NCBI RefSeq assembly: GCF_009828055.1
Contig: NZ_WTYB01000002.1
Coordinates: 1-64,000 of the forward strand
Direction: 5' to 3'
DNA from: Erythrobacter ramosus
Lineage (GTDB): Bacteria > Pseudomonadota > Alphaproteobacteria > Sphingomonadales > Sphingomonadaceae
DNA length: 64,000 bases
Under the pieces are notes generated by a model. The model searched no databases. It was not told the origin of the DNA and was given only the letters and a program-made list of their open reading frames with translations. The position numbers and the translations under genes are program-made. This document shows positions 36,093-45,551 of this stretch, one piece after another (the stretch's first letter is position 1; each line of letters begins with the position of its first letter).

Positions 36093-36864
36093 CAGTGAAG
36101 CTGTAGCCCGCGCCGTAGAGCGTTTCGATGCCATCGAAGGTGGGATCGACCAGCCGGAACTTGCGCCGCATCCGCTTGATATGGCTGTCGACGGTGCGAT
36201 CATCGACGAAGACATCGTCGGGGTAGGCCGCGTCCATCAACTGGTTGCGGCTCTTTATCACGCCGGGGCGGATCGCGAGTGCTTCGAGGATCAGGAATTC
36301 GGTCACGGTGAGGCTGACGGTCTCGCCATCCCACATCACCTGATGGCGCGCCGGGTCCATGAACAGGCGGCCACGGTTGAGGGTCGCGGGTGCAGGCTCG
36401 GGCGTGGCGGCGGTGCTGGCGCCTGCCACGAGCGGTTCGGCCCGGCGCAGGATCGCGCGGATGCGGGCGATCAGCAGACGCAAGCTGAACGGCTTGGCGA
36501 TGTAATCATCCGCGCCCAGTTGCAGCCCGGCTTCCTCGTCGCTTTCATCATCCTTGCTGGTCAGGAAAATCACCGGCAGGGGCGAATGGGCGCGCAGCCG
36601 GCGCAGCAGCTCCATGCCGTCCATCTTGGGCATTTTGATATCGAACACTGCGAGGTCCGGCGGATTGTCGAGCAGCGCCTTCAGCGCGGTCTCGCCATCG
36701 GAATAAAGCCGCGTGGCAAAGCCTTCGGCCTGCAACGCAATCGCCACCGTGGTGAGGATGTTGCGATCATCATCGACCAGCGCGATCTGGAGCTTGCGGG
36801 CATCCGCGCTGACGGGGTCGGTGGCCGCGGCCAAGGGGGGCTGTTCGGTGGTGCTGTCGGACAT
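36085..36864 (-). CDS. chvI: ChvI-family response regulator
   Basis: The 259-residue protein (start at 36864, [10 protein letters not shown]) has a receiver domain with the acidic pair DDD (residues 31-33), phospho-acceptor Asp75 in [13 protein letters not shown] and Lys in [11 protein letters not shown], and an OmpR/PhoB winged helix ending in [15 protein letters not shown]. The recognition region is [18 protein letters not shown]. It is the first gene of the operon and divergent from pckA, the arrangement found in rhizobia and Brucella relatives. Confidence 0.93.
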   Translation of the reverse strand: MSDSTTEQPPLAAATDPVSADARKLQIALVDDDRNILTTVAIALQAEGFATRLYSDGETALKALLDNPPDLAVFDIKMPKMDGMELLRRLRAHSPLPVIFLTSKDDESDEEAGLQLGADDYIAKPFSLRLLIARIRAILRRAEPLVAGASTAATPEPAPATLNRGRLFMDPARHQVMWDGETVSLTVTEFLILEALAIRPGVIKSRNQLMDAAYPDDVFVDDRTVDSHIKRMRRKFRLVDPTFDGIETLYGAGYSFTDG

Positions 36865-37090
36865 GGCGTCTATCCTCTCTGCCCCTGCGATTGCATGGCT
36901 GAGGGGGTAGCGCCAAGCTGCGCCAATCGCAATGCTGGCGCTGGGTGGCGGTAACATACGGGCGGGAAAGCTGCATTTGACCGCTCCCCAAATTTGCTAT
37001 GGCGCAGTGCGTTTGACGCCAAGGGTTGTGCCAACTAAGGCGCCGGACCAGGGATCGAACGGCTGATTACGCGGAACTCCGCCTGTGGTT

Positions 37091-37102
37091 GCATACGTAT
37101 GC
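37091..37102. promoter_or_regulatory. 12-bp perfect palindrome upstream of pckA
   Basis: GCATACGTATGC is a perfect dyad 117 bp before the pckA start, in the 354-bp gap shared with chvI (36865-37218). LacI-type regulators such as PckR bind short palindromes of this kind; that a PckR-like protein binds here is inference. No other gene is seen in the gap. Confidence 0.45.
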
Positions 37103-37131
37103 GCAGATGCTAATGGGCAGGTGCTACGGAC

Positions 37132-37177
37132 GTGACGGACGGGTGCGGGGATTCGCTGGGATCAGCCGGTCCGTCAC
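37132..37177 (+). promoter_or_regulatory. Hairpin in the probable pckA leader
   Basis: GTGACGGAC (37132-37140) pairs exactly with GTCCGTCAC (37169-37177), with further pairing inside after one mismatch. It ends 41 bases before the pckA ATG and would be transcribed if the promoter lies upstream. It could affect RNA stability or translation, or act as an operator with long arms. Confidence 0.45.
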
Positions 37178-37218
37178 CTGCCGAACACGACCTTGCTGCT
37201 GTCCTGCCCAGGAGACGT

Positions 37219-38847
37219 ATGTTGACCTCGCTCGCAACCCCGTTGGCCGCCCAGAATCTCCACACCGGCGCCACGCTCCACGCCAACCTCGGCACCGCCG
37301 CTCTGGTCGAGCACGCGCTGGCCAAAGGCGAGGGCAAGCTGACCAAGCATGGCGCGCTGCTGGTGGAGACCGGCAAGTTCACCGGTCGCAGCGTGAAGGA
37401 CAAGTATATCGTCCGCGATGACACCACGCAGGACACCATCAACTGGGGGCCAATCAATCAACCGATGAGCCCGGAACACTTCGCTGCGCTGAAGGCTGAT
37501 TTCCTCAAGGAGCTCGAAGGATCGGACGAGCTATACGTCGCCGATCTGTTCGGCGGCTCGCAGCCGGAATATCGCGTCAACGTGCGCGTCATCACCCAGA
37601 TGGCATGGCACAGCCTGTTCGTGCGCACGCTGTTGGTGCGCCCCTCGGAGGAGGAAGTGGCGAGCTTCGTCCCCGAATACACCATCATCAATCTGCCGAG
37701 CTTCAAGGCGAACCCGGAACGCCACGGCTGCCGCAGCGACACCGTGATCGCGGTGAGCTTCACCGAGAAGCTGATCCTGATCGGCAACACGGAATATTCG
37801 GGCGAGATGAAGAAGGGCGTGTTCGGCCTGCTCAACTACCTCCTCCCCGCGCAGGGCGTGATGCCGATGCACTGTTCGGCCAATATCGGTGCGGACGGGA
37901 AGAGCGCGATCTTCTTCGGCCTGTCGGGCACCGGCAAGACCACGCTGTCGGCTGACGCGAGCCGCACGCTGATCGGCGATGACGAGCATGGCTGGTCGGA
38001 CACCGCCGTCTTCAACTTCGAAGGCGGCTGCTACGCCAAGATGATCAACCTTTCGGCTGAGGGCGAGCCGGAGATTTACGCCACCACCCAGATGTTCGGC
38101 ACGATCCTCGAAAACGTGGCGATGGATGAAGACACGCGCGAGCTCGACTTCACGGATTCGAGCAAGACCGAGAACACGCGCGGCGCTTACCCGATCGAGT
38201 TCATCCCGAACACAAGCGAGAAGAACCTCGGCCCGGCGCCGTCGAACGTGATCATGCTGACCGCCGATGCCTTTGGCGTGCTGCCCCCGATCGCGCGGCT
38301 GACTGCCGATCAGGCAATGTATTACTTCCTCAGCGGCTACACCGCCAAGGTCGCCGGCACCGAAATCGGCGTGACCGAGCCGGAAGCCACCTTCTCGACC
38401 TGCTTCGGCGCTGCTTTCATGCCGCGTCACCCGAGCGTCTATGGCAATTTGCTGAAGGACCGGATCGCCAAGGGCGGCCCGAATGGCAAGGTCGAATGCT
38501 GGCTGGTCAACACCGGCTGGACCGGCGGCAAGTACGGCACTGGCTCGCGGATGCCGATCAAGGCGACCCGCGCGCTGCTGAACGCCGTGCTCGATGGCGA
38601 CATGGACAATGTCGAGTTCCGCAAGGACCCCAATTTCGGCTTCGACGTGCCGGTGCACGTGCCGGTGCTGGCCGCAGCTGGGATCGATCAGACCATCCTC
38701 GACCCGCGCAGCACCTGGGCTGACGCCGCCGAGTATGACGCGACCGCGAAGAAGCTGGTGCAGCTGTTCATCGACAACTTCGCCCAGTTCGAAGCCCATG
38801 TTGATGAAGGCGTGCTGCAAGCCGCCCCGGCGCCCGTCGCCGCCTGA
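37219..38847 (+). CDS. pckA: Phosphoenolpyruvate carboxykinase (ATP)
   Basis: The start at 37219 ([15 protein letters not shown]) follows GGAGA; a frame open to 37132 includes the leader hairpin and is rejected. The 542-residue enzyme has ATP-PEPCK motifs: [25 protein letters not shown], the kinase loop [23 protein letters not shown], and [15 protein letters not shown]. It converts oxaloacetate and ATP to PEP and CO2, the first step of gluconeogenesis. It is divergent from chvI, and a strong terminator follows at 38873. Confidence 0.97.
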   Translation: MLTSLATPLAAQNLHTGATLHANLGTAALVEHALAKGEGKLTKHGALLVETGKFTGRSVKDKYIVRDDTTQDTINWGPINQPMSPEHFAALKADFLKELEGSDELYVADLFGGSQPEYRVNVRVITQMAWHSLFVRTLLVRPSEEEVASFVPEYTIINLPSFKANPERHGCRSDTVIAVSFTEKLILIGNTEYSGEMKKGVFGLLNYLLPAQGVMPMHCSANIGADGKSAIFFGLSGTGKTTLSADASRTLIGDDEHGWSDTAVFNFEGGCYAKMINLSAEGEPEIYATTQMFGTILENVAMDEDTRELDFTDSSKTENTRGAYPIEFIPNTSEKNLGPAPSNVIMLTADAFGVLPPIARLTADQAMYYFLSGYTAKVAGTEIGVTEPEATFSTCFGAAFMPRHPSVYGNLLKDRIAKGGPNGKVECWLVNTGWTGGKYGTGSRMPIKATRALLNAVLDGDMDNVEFRKDPNFGFDVPVHVPVLAAAGIDQTILDPRSTWADAAEYDATAKKLVQLFIDNFAQFEAHVDEGVLQAAPAPVAA

Positions 38848-38872
38848 GCACGCACTACCTGTTGGAGAGGGA

Positions 38873-38911
38873 GAAGCCCCGCCCGGCGTAAGATCGGAGC
38901 GGGGCTTTTTC
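38873..38911 (+). terminator. Intrinsic terminator of pckA
   Basis: AAGCCCCGC (38874-38882) pairs with GCGGGGCTT (38899-38907), followed by a T run (CTTTTT). This is a classic Rho-independent terminator 26 bp after the pckA stop. Confidence 0.9.
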
Positions 38912-38970
38912 ATTGAATCGCCGCGCAGTTGGCCCACAGTCGCCTCACGTGCGACTCGGAGGAAAACGAC

Positions 38971-39297
38971 ATGAGCATTCTCGACGGCATTCTGAAGAAC
39001 ATCGGCGGCGCGCCGGACGATGTGGTGAACCTTGCAGCCAAGATCGGGATCGATCCGGCGATGGCCGAACAGGCGATTGCGGCGCTGGGCAAGACCCATC
39101 AGCTCGATGGCGATACGGTGACGCTGGCGGCGGAGAAGACCGGCCTCAGCCCCGACATCCTCAACCAAATCGTCGCCGCTGTCGGCGGTGAAGGCTCGCT
39201 GAGCAACTTCGCGTCGATCCTCGACCGGGATGGCGACGGCAACCCGGTCGATGACATCATGGACATGGCCAAGGGCCTGCTGGGCGGCAAGAGCTGA
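38971..39297 (+). CDS. DUF937/YidB-like small protein
   Basis: A strong GGAGG precedes the ATG at 38971, giving 108 residues. The protein is helical and acidic, with SILDGILKNIGGAPDDVVNLAAKIGIDP at the N-terminus and a C-terminal DRDGDGNPVDD loop that looks like an EF-hand calcium-binding loop, then IMDMAKGLLGGK. This ending is common in DUF937/YidB-type proteins. Function is unknown. It is a single gene behind the pckA terminator. Confidence 0.65.
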   Translation: MSILDGILKNIGGAPDDVVNLAAKIGIDPAMAEQAIAALGKTHQLDGDTVTLAAEKTGLSPDILNQIVAAVGGEGSLSNFASILDRDGDGNPVDDIMDMAKGLLGGKS

Positions 39298-39321
39298 TCG
39301 TTTAGCCGAGGCCCCGGATGA

Positions 39322-40878
39322 TCAGGACTCCGTATCCTCGGCGTCCGGGGCTTCCATCTGCGCTTGGAGCGCGCTGGCATCGAGCCGCGTTCCATCGGGT
39401 GTCTGTTCCAGCAGCGTCATCAGCTGCTTGGCGCGCGCCGAACGCCCGCTGCCGTGCGGATCGGCGGCAAGCGGAGCCAGTGTCGCCCGCGCCTGTGTGT
39501 GCTGGCGGTCGCCAATCTGCATCAACGCGAGGTTCAGCCGCAGGGCCTGATCGAACGGCGCCAGCTCCGACGCGCGGCGCAGCGCGGCGCGGGAGGTGTT
39601 GTCGGGCGCGCTGCCGCGTTCGGCAAAGCTGCGGTAATAGTAGATCAGCGGTAGCGGATGATTGGCCTCAATGGCGTTCAGCGCCTCGAACGGCTTCATC
39701 GCGGCCTCATAAGCTGCTGCCTTATCATCAGCGTCGCCCGCCTGTCGGAACAGGGCATAGCCTTTCTGCACATAGGCGTTCTGCTGCTGCGGATCGCGCG
39801 CGATTGCGCCGTCGGCCGCGGCGATGGCCTCGGCATCATTGCCCGCGTCATATTCCGCCTCGGCCAGCGCGGCGAGCACACCCGCATCCTCGGGATAACG
39901 CGCAGCGACGGCGCGGGCTTCGGGCAGGATTGCGAGCGCCTTGTCACGGTCGACTCCACGCCGCGACTGGAGCACCACATCCATCATCGCGCCCATGCCT
40001 TCGGAGAGCGGCGACACATTGATCGCGCCGATCTCGAGCAGATCGGCCGAGAACCGCTTGGCGGGAATGCGTCGGGTTCGCTGATAGTTCTTGAGTTCCG
40101 CCTCAAGCTTGGAGAGGTCGCCGAAGGCTGCTTCGGCCGCTTCGAGGCTCGGCGTGCCGCGCAGGAAGCGGGTCACATAGTCGCTGTATTGCCGCCCACG
40201 CTCAGGATTGAAGAACACGTAATGGAACAGCAGCCACGACTGCCCGTAGAAGGCGTCCGAGCGGCTGCGGCCCGCAGCGTACCGATCTTAATCGAGCAGC
40301 TCGCGGATCGAGAGCTTGTCGGCGAAGTTGAGATCGCCCACGCGGTGATTGGCGGGCAGGCCGATGTCCATGGCGCCGTCGGGCGCGAACTTCGCGGCGG
40401 CGAAGAATTCCGCCATTCCCTCGGTCATCCAGCGCGGCAGCGGGTAGGGATTCGCCGAGATAGTGAAGTGGTGCGCATATTCGTGCAGCAGCACGATCAT
40501 GGTGAAGTCGGTTTCACTTCCGCGCAGCCGCACGTTCGGAACAAACGCAACCGAACTCCCCGCGCGCGGGATGTAGAAGCCTGCGACGCTTGAACCGGTG
40601 TCTCCATACAGCTTCTTGAGCGTGCGATCGCTCCCAACTGCGTAGACTGTCACCCTGTTTGAAGGGCTGGGCGGGGGCGGGGTGAAGCCTGTAAGCTTCG
40701 TCATCGCGACATGGTAGCGTTCAAGCCGCTGGGCAAACTCGCGGATGTCGGCTGCTGAGCTGTCGGAATAGATGACGAAGTTCTCGCTTTCTGCCTTATG
40801 CCATTCGGCAGCGGCTGGCGCGGCAAGGCCGACCAGCGCGGCAATGGCAAGGCAAAGGCGGAAAAGCGCGGTGATCAT
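39322..40878 (-). pseudogene. Peptidase-like/TPR protein interrupted by an in-frame TAA
   Basis: A signal peptide (MITALFRLCLAIAALVGLAAPAAA, start 40878 with GGGGG upstream) leads a 196-residue part with an HEYAHH zinc-protease-like motif (MIVLLHEYAHHFTIS) and ends ..KLSIRELLD at TAA 40288-40290. The same frame continues after that codon as DRYAAGRSRSDAFYGQSWLLFHYVFFNPERG and then a TPR-like region to the stop at 39322. Without the stop this would be one protein of about 518 residues. Either a nonsense mutation or a sequencing error fits. The downstream part could restart at a GTG near 40218, but no good ribosome-binding site is apparent. Confidence 0.75.
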
Positions 40879-40986
40879 AGCAAAGCCCCCGTATTCACAG
40901 CGCCAGCGATTGCACTGCAAGTGCCGTGAGATTACCCGGATTTCCGCGCTTGGCCAGAGGCTTGCGACGAATGGTCGCGCGCGGCG

Positions 40987-42612
40987 TCAGCCGCCAGGGG
41001 CCCGCGTATCTTCCAGATATTGCCAGATCCGGCTGACCACCACCGACCCTTCGCCCACCGCGCTCGCCACGCGCTTGACCGAGTTGGCGCGCACATCGCC
41101 GACCGCGAAGATGCCCGGCGCGGTGGTGGCGTAGTCGTCCGCCTGTCCCGCGACAGCGCCGGTCAGCACGAAGCCCTTGTCGTCGGTTTCGGCCATGCCG
41201 GACAGCCAGTCGGTATTGGGCGCGGCGCCGATCATGATGAACAGCGCGCGGGTTGCGATCCGCTGCTCGGTGTCCTTGGTCTTGAGCGTGATCGCTTCGA
41301 GCCAGCTATCGCCATGCAGCGCGGTCACGGCGCTGTGATAGTGGATCGTGATGCGCGGATCGGCCTCCAGCCGCTGCGAGAGGTAGCTCGACATTGACGC
41401 CGCCAGACTGCCCGATCGCACCACCAGATGCACATGGCTCGCCGCGCGGCTGAGGAACATCGCGGCCTGCCCGGCCGAATTGCCGCCGCCGATCACCACC
41501 GCTTCGGTCTTGCCGCAGAAGCGCGCTTCCATCTCGGTCGCCGAGTAGAAGATGCCTGCGCCTTCCAGCTCCTCCAGATTGTCGAGCGGCAAGCGGCGAT
41601 ATTGCACCCCCGTCGCCACCAGCACCGCGCGGGCGCAAAGCTCGTCGCCATCGTCCAGTGTCGCGCAGAACGCCCCGTCCTCGCGCCGTGACAGGGCCTC
41701 GACCCGGCGCGGCATCACGAAGCGGGTGCCGAACTTCATCGCCTGCACCTGTCCGCGCCAGGTCAGGTCGGTGCCGCTGATGCCGGTGGGAAAGCCCATG
41801 TAATTCTCGATCCGGCTCGACGTGCCAGCCTGCCCGCCGACAGCGGTATCCTCGACCACGAGCGCCGGGATTCCCTCAGAGCCCGCATAGACCGCCGCCG
41901 CCACGCCCGCCGGGCCGCCGCCGACGATCAGCAGCTCGTAGGTCCGGTCAGCGCAGATGCCGAGGTCCATGCCGAGATATTGCGCGACCTTGCGCGGTGT
42001 CGGATCATCCAGCCGCGTATCCGCGCCGACGATCACCCCCGGCGTGTGCCCGATCAGGCTGCACACCGACGCGGTTTCGCGGTCGGTCGCGTCCATGTCG
42101 TAGCTCTGGAACGGGATGCGGTTGCGGGACAGGAAACGCTCGACCGCCTGCACCTTCGGATCGCGGTCCGCGCCGATCACCTTGATCGTGTCATTGCGCG
42201 CCTCGAATTGCTTGCGCCGCCGCGCCGCGAACACGGTGATGAGATGATCGGACAGCTCCGGCACCCGGCTCATCAGTTCGAGCATCGCTTCGCGCGGCGC
42301 CTCGATCACGCGGGTGTCGACCGAAGCGCGCATCCGCATAATGTTGGTGCCGCGGTTGAGGAACCCGATCTCGCCCAGAAACTGCGTCGGCCCGAGCGAG
42401 GACGGCAGCATCCGTTCGCCCGTATAGGGATCGACCACCTCGATATCGCCTTCGAGGACATAGATGAACCGGTCCATCGGCTCACCAATGTCCATGACGA
42501 TCGCACCGGCGGGGTAGGACACCTCGCCCCCGATCGCGCAGATGGCATCGACATGCGCAGGCGCCAGCGGCACCCGGCGCATGGTTTCAAGGTCTTGTCC
42601 TAAGGTTTCCAT
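40987..42612 (-). CDS. Cyclic-nucleotide-domain / thioredoxin-reductase-like fusion protein
   Basis: AGGAGG five bases before the ATG fixes the start. The 541 residues comprise a cNMP-binding domain (about 15-125: FIYVLEGDIEVV, FLGEIGFLNRG), a thioredoxin-fold, glutaredoxin-like segment without the CxxC pair (about 143-217: ERFLSRNRIPFQSYDMD, HTPGVIVG), and a TrxR-like FAD/NAD module (226-541: IVGGGPAGVAAA, GGGNSAGQAA, GIFAVGDV). The redox CxxC of TrxR is replaced by FYSATEMEA at about 355-363. It may therefore use FAD and NAD(P)H on another substrate and be switched by cAMP/cGMP; function is unknown. Confidence 0.87.
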   Translation of the reverse strand: METLGQDLETMRRVPLAPAHVDAICAIGGEVSYPAGAIVMDIGEPMDRFIYVLEGDIEVVDPYTGERMLPSSLGPTQFLGEIGFLNRGTNIMRMRASVDTRVIEAPREAMLELMSRVPELSDHLITVFAARRRKQFEARNDTIKVIGADRDPKVQAVERFLSRNRIPFQSYDMDATDRETASVCSLIGHTPGVIVGADTRLDDPTPRKVAQYLGMDLGICADRTYELLIVGGGPAGVAAAVYAGSEGIPALVVEDTAVGGQAGTSSRIENYMGFPTGISGTDLTWRGQVQAMKFGTRFVMPRRVEALSRREDGAFCATLDDGDELCARAVLVATGVQYRRLPLDNLEELEGAGIFYSATEMEARFCGKTEAVVIGGGNSAGQAAMFLSRAASHVHLVVRSGSLAASMSSYLSQRLEADPRITIHYHSAVTALHGDSWLEAITLKTKDTEQRIATRALFIMIGAAPNTDWLSGMAETDDKGFVLTGAVAGQADDYATTAPGIFAVGDVRANSVKRVASAVGEGSVVVSRIWQYLEDTRAPGG

Positions 42613-42697
42613 GCGGCCCTCCTGCCCGTCCGCCTAGCTGCTACGCGCGCGTTGCAACATGGGGTCAGGGGTAGGGGATTGCAATTCGTCCTTCGGC

Positions 42698-44548
42698 TTA
42701 CCCCTTGGCCCCCGCAATGTACCGGCTGACCGTGTTTGCCATCACCGAAAGCGGCGCGTTGCCGCCCAGCACCAGCGCGGTGTTGAATTCGCGCATGTCG
42801 TATTTGCCGCCCAGTTCCGCCTTGGCGCGCTCGCGCTGGCGTAGGATCTGGCTGTGGCCGATCTTGTAGCCGCAGGCCTGACCCGGCCAGCTGCAATAGC
42901 GATCAACCTCGGAGGCGACCTCCTCGACCTTGGAGCCATTGCGTTCGACAAAGAAGGCGCGGCCCTGTTCGCGGGTCCATTGCTTCGAATGCAGGCCGGT
43001 ATCGACCACCAGCCGGCAGGCGCGGAAGGCGAGGGACTGGAGAAAGCCCAGCCGCCCGACCTCGAAGCCCCTGTAGGCGCCGAGTTCGTCCGCAAGCTGC
43101 TCGGCATAGAGCGCCCAGCCTTCGGAAAAGGCGTTGAATGCTAGGATCGAGCGGATCAGCGGGAGGCGGTTGGAGAACTCGCCCTCCCACACGTGGCCGG
43201 GGATCGCCTCGTGGAAGGTGAGGTCTGCGAGGTCATAGCGGCGGTGCAGATCGGTGGTTCTGAGGTTGATCCAGAAGCGCCCCGGAATGCTGCCGTCCTT
43301 GCTGCCCGCCCCGCCGTAAGCACCCGGCGCGCCGGGCTCTTCACTGAGCGGCAGACGAACCACCTCCATGCGCGGATTGACCACCTGCGTGAAGGCGCGC
43401 GGCATCTGCGATTTGATCCACTGCAAGCGTTCCTCGATGAAGGCGAAGATCTCTTTGCGGCCCGGATCGCCCTCGGCAAACTGGTAGCGCGGATCATCGG
43501 CCAGTGCCCGCATCCGCTCACCCACGCTGCCCTTGGAGTAGCCGATCTTCTTGAGGATCGGGTCCATCTTGCCGTGGAGTTCGTCGAGTTCGGCGAGGCC
43601 TTGACGGTGGATTTCGTCGGGCTTGAGATTGGTGGTGGTCGATGCGCCCAGGGCCCAGGCGTAATATTCCTCGCCCATCGGCTGCGCCCAGACCCCGGCG
43701 GAATCCTTGGCAGATGCGCGCTGGGTCTTGAGTTCGGCGAGCTGGCGTTCGAGCGCGGGGACGATCCCGCGCTTGGCAATGCGGGCGGCCTGTGCGGCGG
43801 CGGTTTTGGCTTCCGACAGTTCGGAGGCTTCGAGCGGCCCGGCATAGGCCTCGTTCGCGCCCGCAATGCTGGCTTCCATCTGGGCAATCGCCTTGTCGAT
43901 CAGGAAGGCGGGCGGCACGACGCCCATCGCCCGGGCGGCGGTGATCCGCTCACGCTCACCATCGAGGATCGCGGGGACTTCGATCAGCCGGTCGAGATAG
44001 GGGCCGACATCATCGGCGGCGGCAAGCGGCTGGGTCGAGGAGAAGAAGCGCGGCATGTCGATATAGCCGCCAACATTCTGGATCACCACGTAGGGCGCAT
44101 TGCGCCAGCTGCCGACCGCAACGTCGCCGTAGGGCATGGCCATGCCTTCGACCGCGCGGGAGAATGCGGTTTCGACCACTTCGAAGCCGATCTGCTGGTC
44201 GCTGGTAAGGCCGTCCTTGGGGAAGGCGCGGACTTCGGCGACCATCTCTTTCAGACTGGCGGCATAGGCCTGCCGCCCGGCCTCGCTAGGCGTGCCGAAG
44301 GTCGACCGCCACGCGGCATACTCGCCGGTGTCGACGCCGGCGCCGGTCGCGCGGCCCGGTTCATGCGCGAGCATCCGGTAGGCGATCCGGTCAAGCGCGG
44401 CATCGGGGTCTAACCCGGCAATCGGGCCGCTGGTGGGCGGTGCATCGCTCGCCGCGCGTGCGGCGGCAGGGAGCAGGGCCAAGGTGGAAACACCGCCCAG
44501 CGCAGCAAGCGTCCGGCGGCGGGTGAATTGGGCAAATATCTCTCTCAT
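42698..44548 (-). CDS. DUF885 family putative zinc peptidase, exported
   Basis: The start at 44548 (MREIFAQFTRRRTLAALGG) gives 616 residues; the frame is open upstream but without a signal. The N-terminus has a twin-arginine-like signal (RRRTLAALGGVSTLALLPAAARA). DUF885 features include the metal motif HEAIPGH in LTFHEAIPGHVWEGE and the downstream Glu in AFNAFSEGWALYAEQ. The family resembles gluzincin-type metallopeptidases; substrates are mostly unknown. It ends 85 bp before the fusion-protein gene, in the same direction. Confidence 0.87.
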   Translation of the reverse strand: MREIFAQFTRRRTLAALGGVSTLALLPAAARAASDAPPTSGPIAGLDPDAALDRIAYRMLAHEPGRATGAGVDTGEYAAWRSTFGTPSEAGRQAYAASLKEMVAEVRAFPKDGLTSDQQIGFEVVETAFSRAVEGMAMPYGDVAVGSWRNAPYVVIQNVGGYIDMPRFFSSTQPLAAADDVGPYLDRLIEVPAILDGERERITAARAMGVVPPAFLIDKAIAQMEASIAGANEAYAGPLEASELSEAKTAAAQAARIAKRGIVPALERQLAELKTQRASAKDSAGVWAQPMGEEYYAWALGASTTTNLKPDEIHRQGLAELDELHGKMDPILKKIGYSKGSVGERMRALADDPRYQFAEGDPGRKEIFAFIEERLQWIKSQMPRAFTQVVNPRMEVVRLPLSEEPGAPGAYGGAGSKDGSIPGRFWINLRTTDLHRRYDLADLTFHEAIPGHVWEGEFSNRLPLIRSILAFNAFSEGWALYAEQLADELGAYRGFEVGRLGFLQSLAFRACRLVVDTGLHSKQWTREQGRAFFVERNGSKVEEVASEVDRYCSWPGQACGYKIGHSQILRQRERAKAELGGKYDMREFNTALVLGGNAPLSVMANTVSRYIAGAKG

Positions 44549-44620
44549 GCCCCAAGGTTTGGCGGGGCAGGCACCCCAAGTCAATTGCGCCGGGCCGCGA
44601 AGGCGGGTTAGGAGCGCGGC

Positions 44621-44833
44621 ATGACCGATATCGTGCTTTCCATCGTGATGCTGGCCGCGCTTGCGCTGGTGGCGGGGGCCGTTGTGCTGTGGCGGCGGAC
44701 GGGCGAGGTGAAGAACCCGGCGCTGATGGTGCTGCTGGCAGTGATCGCGGTTATCAATGTTCTGATCTGGACGATCCCGACCGAGGGGGGTGAGGCCCCG
44801 ATCGAACAATTGAAGGCCGCCGGAGAAGGCTAG
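44621..44833 (+). CDS. Small two-helix membrane protein
   Basis: The 70-residue protein has two hydrophobic helices (about 4-23 and 33-51) joined by a short charged loop (WRRTGEVKNP) and a hydrophilic tail. Family and function are not recognised. It is divergent from the DUF885 gene and lies 31 bp before the convergent TonB-like gene. Confidence 0.6.
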   Translation: MTDIVLSIVMLAALALVAGAVVLWRRTGEVKNPALMVLLAVIAVINVLIWTIPTEGGEAPIEQLKAAGEG

Positions 44834-44864
44834 GGGAAGACCCTCCCCGGCGGACTTGTTCAAG

Positions 44865-45551
44865 CTACTCGGGGATTCGCCAGGTGATCGTGCCACTGTA
44901 GCTACCTGCGACCGGCTTGCCGTTGCCGTCGCGCGCGGCTTCGAACCGGGCGCGCTTGGTCACGAGGTCGCAGGTCGCTGCATCGAGCGGGGCGTGCCCG
45001 GTTGAGCGGGTGACGGTGCAGCCCGTGACCTTGCCGCTGGCGTCGATCGCAAGCGTGAAGCGCGCGGTGCCCGACAGCTCCTCCATGATCCAGCGCGAGC
45101 GGTAGTCGTTGTTCGTCACCCACTTGCCCGGATTACCGCGCGGCCGCGCGCCGACCGGATCGAAGGGCGATGCGCTCGGGCCGGGGGCAGGGAAGCCGAT
45201 CTCGCCCGTCCCGGTGCCGGTTCCCGCCGGCGTGCCGGTGATGGGGAAGTCGAACTCGGTCTCGCCGAGGTTGAGGTCGGTCGGCAGATCGGCAGGCCGC
45301 GGCGTATCGGGTTTGGAGGTCGTGGTGGTGGACGTCGTTTTCTGATCCGGCTGCGGTTTGTCGGGTGTGGGCGGCGGCGGGGGCAGAATGGTTTCGGTGA
45401 TAATCTCGCCTTTGATCCGGGGGCCGGCAGGCTTGGTCACCACCGTCACTGCAAGGCCCACCACCAGCAGCGCGCCGAAGGCACCGGGAATGCCGAGCGC
45501 GCCGACAAGGGCAGCGGGGTTGGGACGGCGATTGGTTGAAGCATAGGTCAT
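44865..45551 (-). CDS. TonB-family energy transducer-like protein
   Basis: The start at 45551 (MTYASTNRRPNPAALVG) gives 228 residues with one N-terminal membrane helix (about 15-38), a Pro-rich linker (LPPPPPTPDKPQPDQ then a Thr/Ser run) and a C-terminal TonB-like domain (ARFTLAIDASGKVTGCTVTRSTGHAPLD..TCDLVTKRARFEAARD..GTITWRIPE). TonB couples the proton gradient to outer-membrane receptors. ExbB/ExbD are not nearby. It is a single gene. Confidence 0.85.
   Translation of the reverse strand: MTYASTNRRPNPAALVGALGIPGAFGALLVVGLAVTVVTKPAGPRIKGEIITETILPPPPPTPDKPQPDQKTTSTTTTSKPDTPRPADLPTDLNLGETEFDFPITGTPAGTGTGTGEIGFPAPGPSASPFDPVGARPRGNPGKWVTNNDYRSRWIMEELSGTARFTLAIDASGKVTGCTVTRSTGHAPLDAATCDLVTKRARFEAARDGNGKPVAGSYSGTITWRIPE

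Noticed and set aside
34545..36215. Longer N-terminus for the ChvG kinase (start 36215)
   Set aside because: The extra 41 residues lie inside chvI and have no signal or family similarity; the start at 36092 gives the normal short cytoplasmic leader and TM1.
37531..39168. 545-codon open frame antisense to pckA
   Set aside because: pckA is certain on the other strand; the antisense frame also runs through its terminator and into the next gene.
40288..40290. Programmed readthrough or recoding at TAA
   Set aside because: TAA is the least leaky stop and is not used for selenocysteine or pyrrolysine; no stimulatory structure is evident. A nonsense mutation or sequence error is simpler.
43193..44413. 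406-codon open frame antisense to the DUF885 gene
   Set aside because: Shadow of the HEAIPGH-containing DUF885 coding region.
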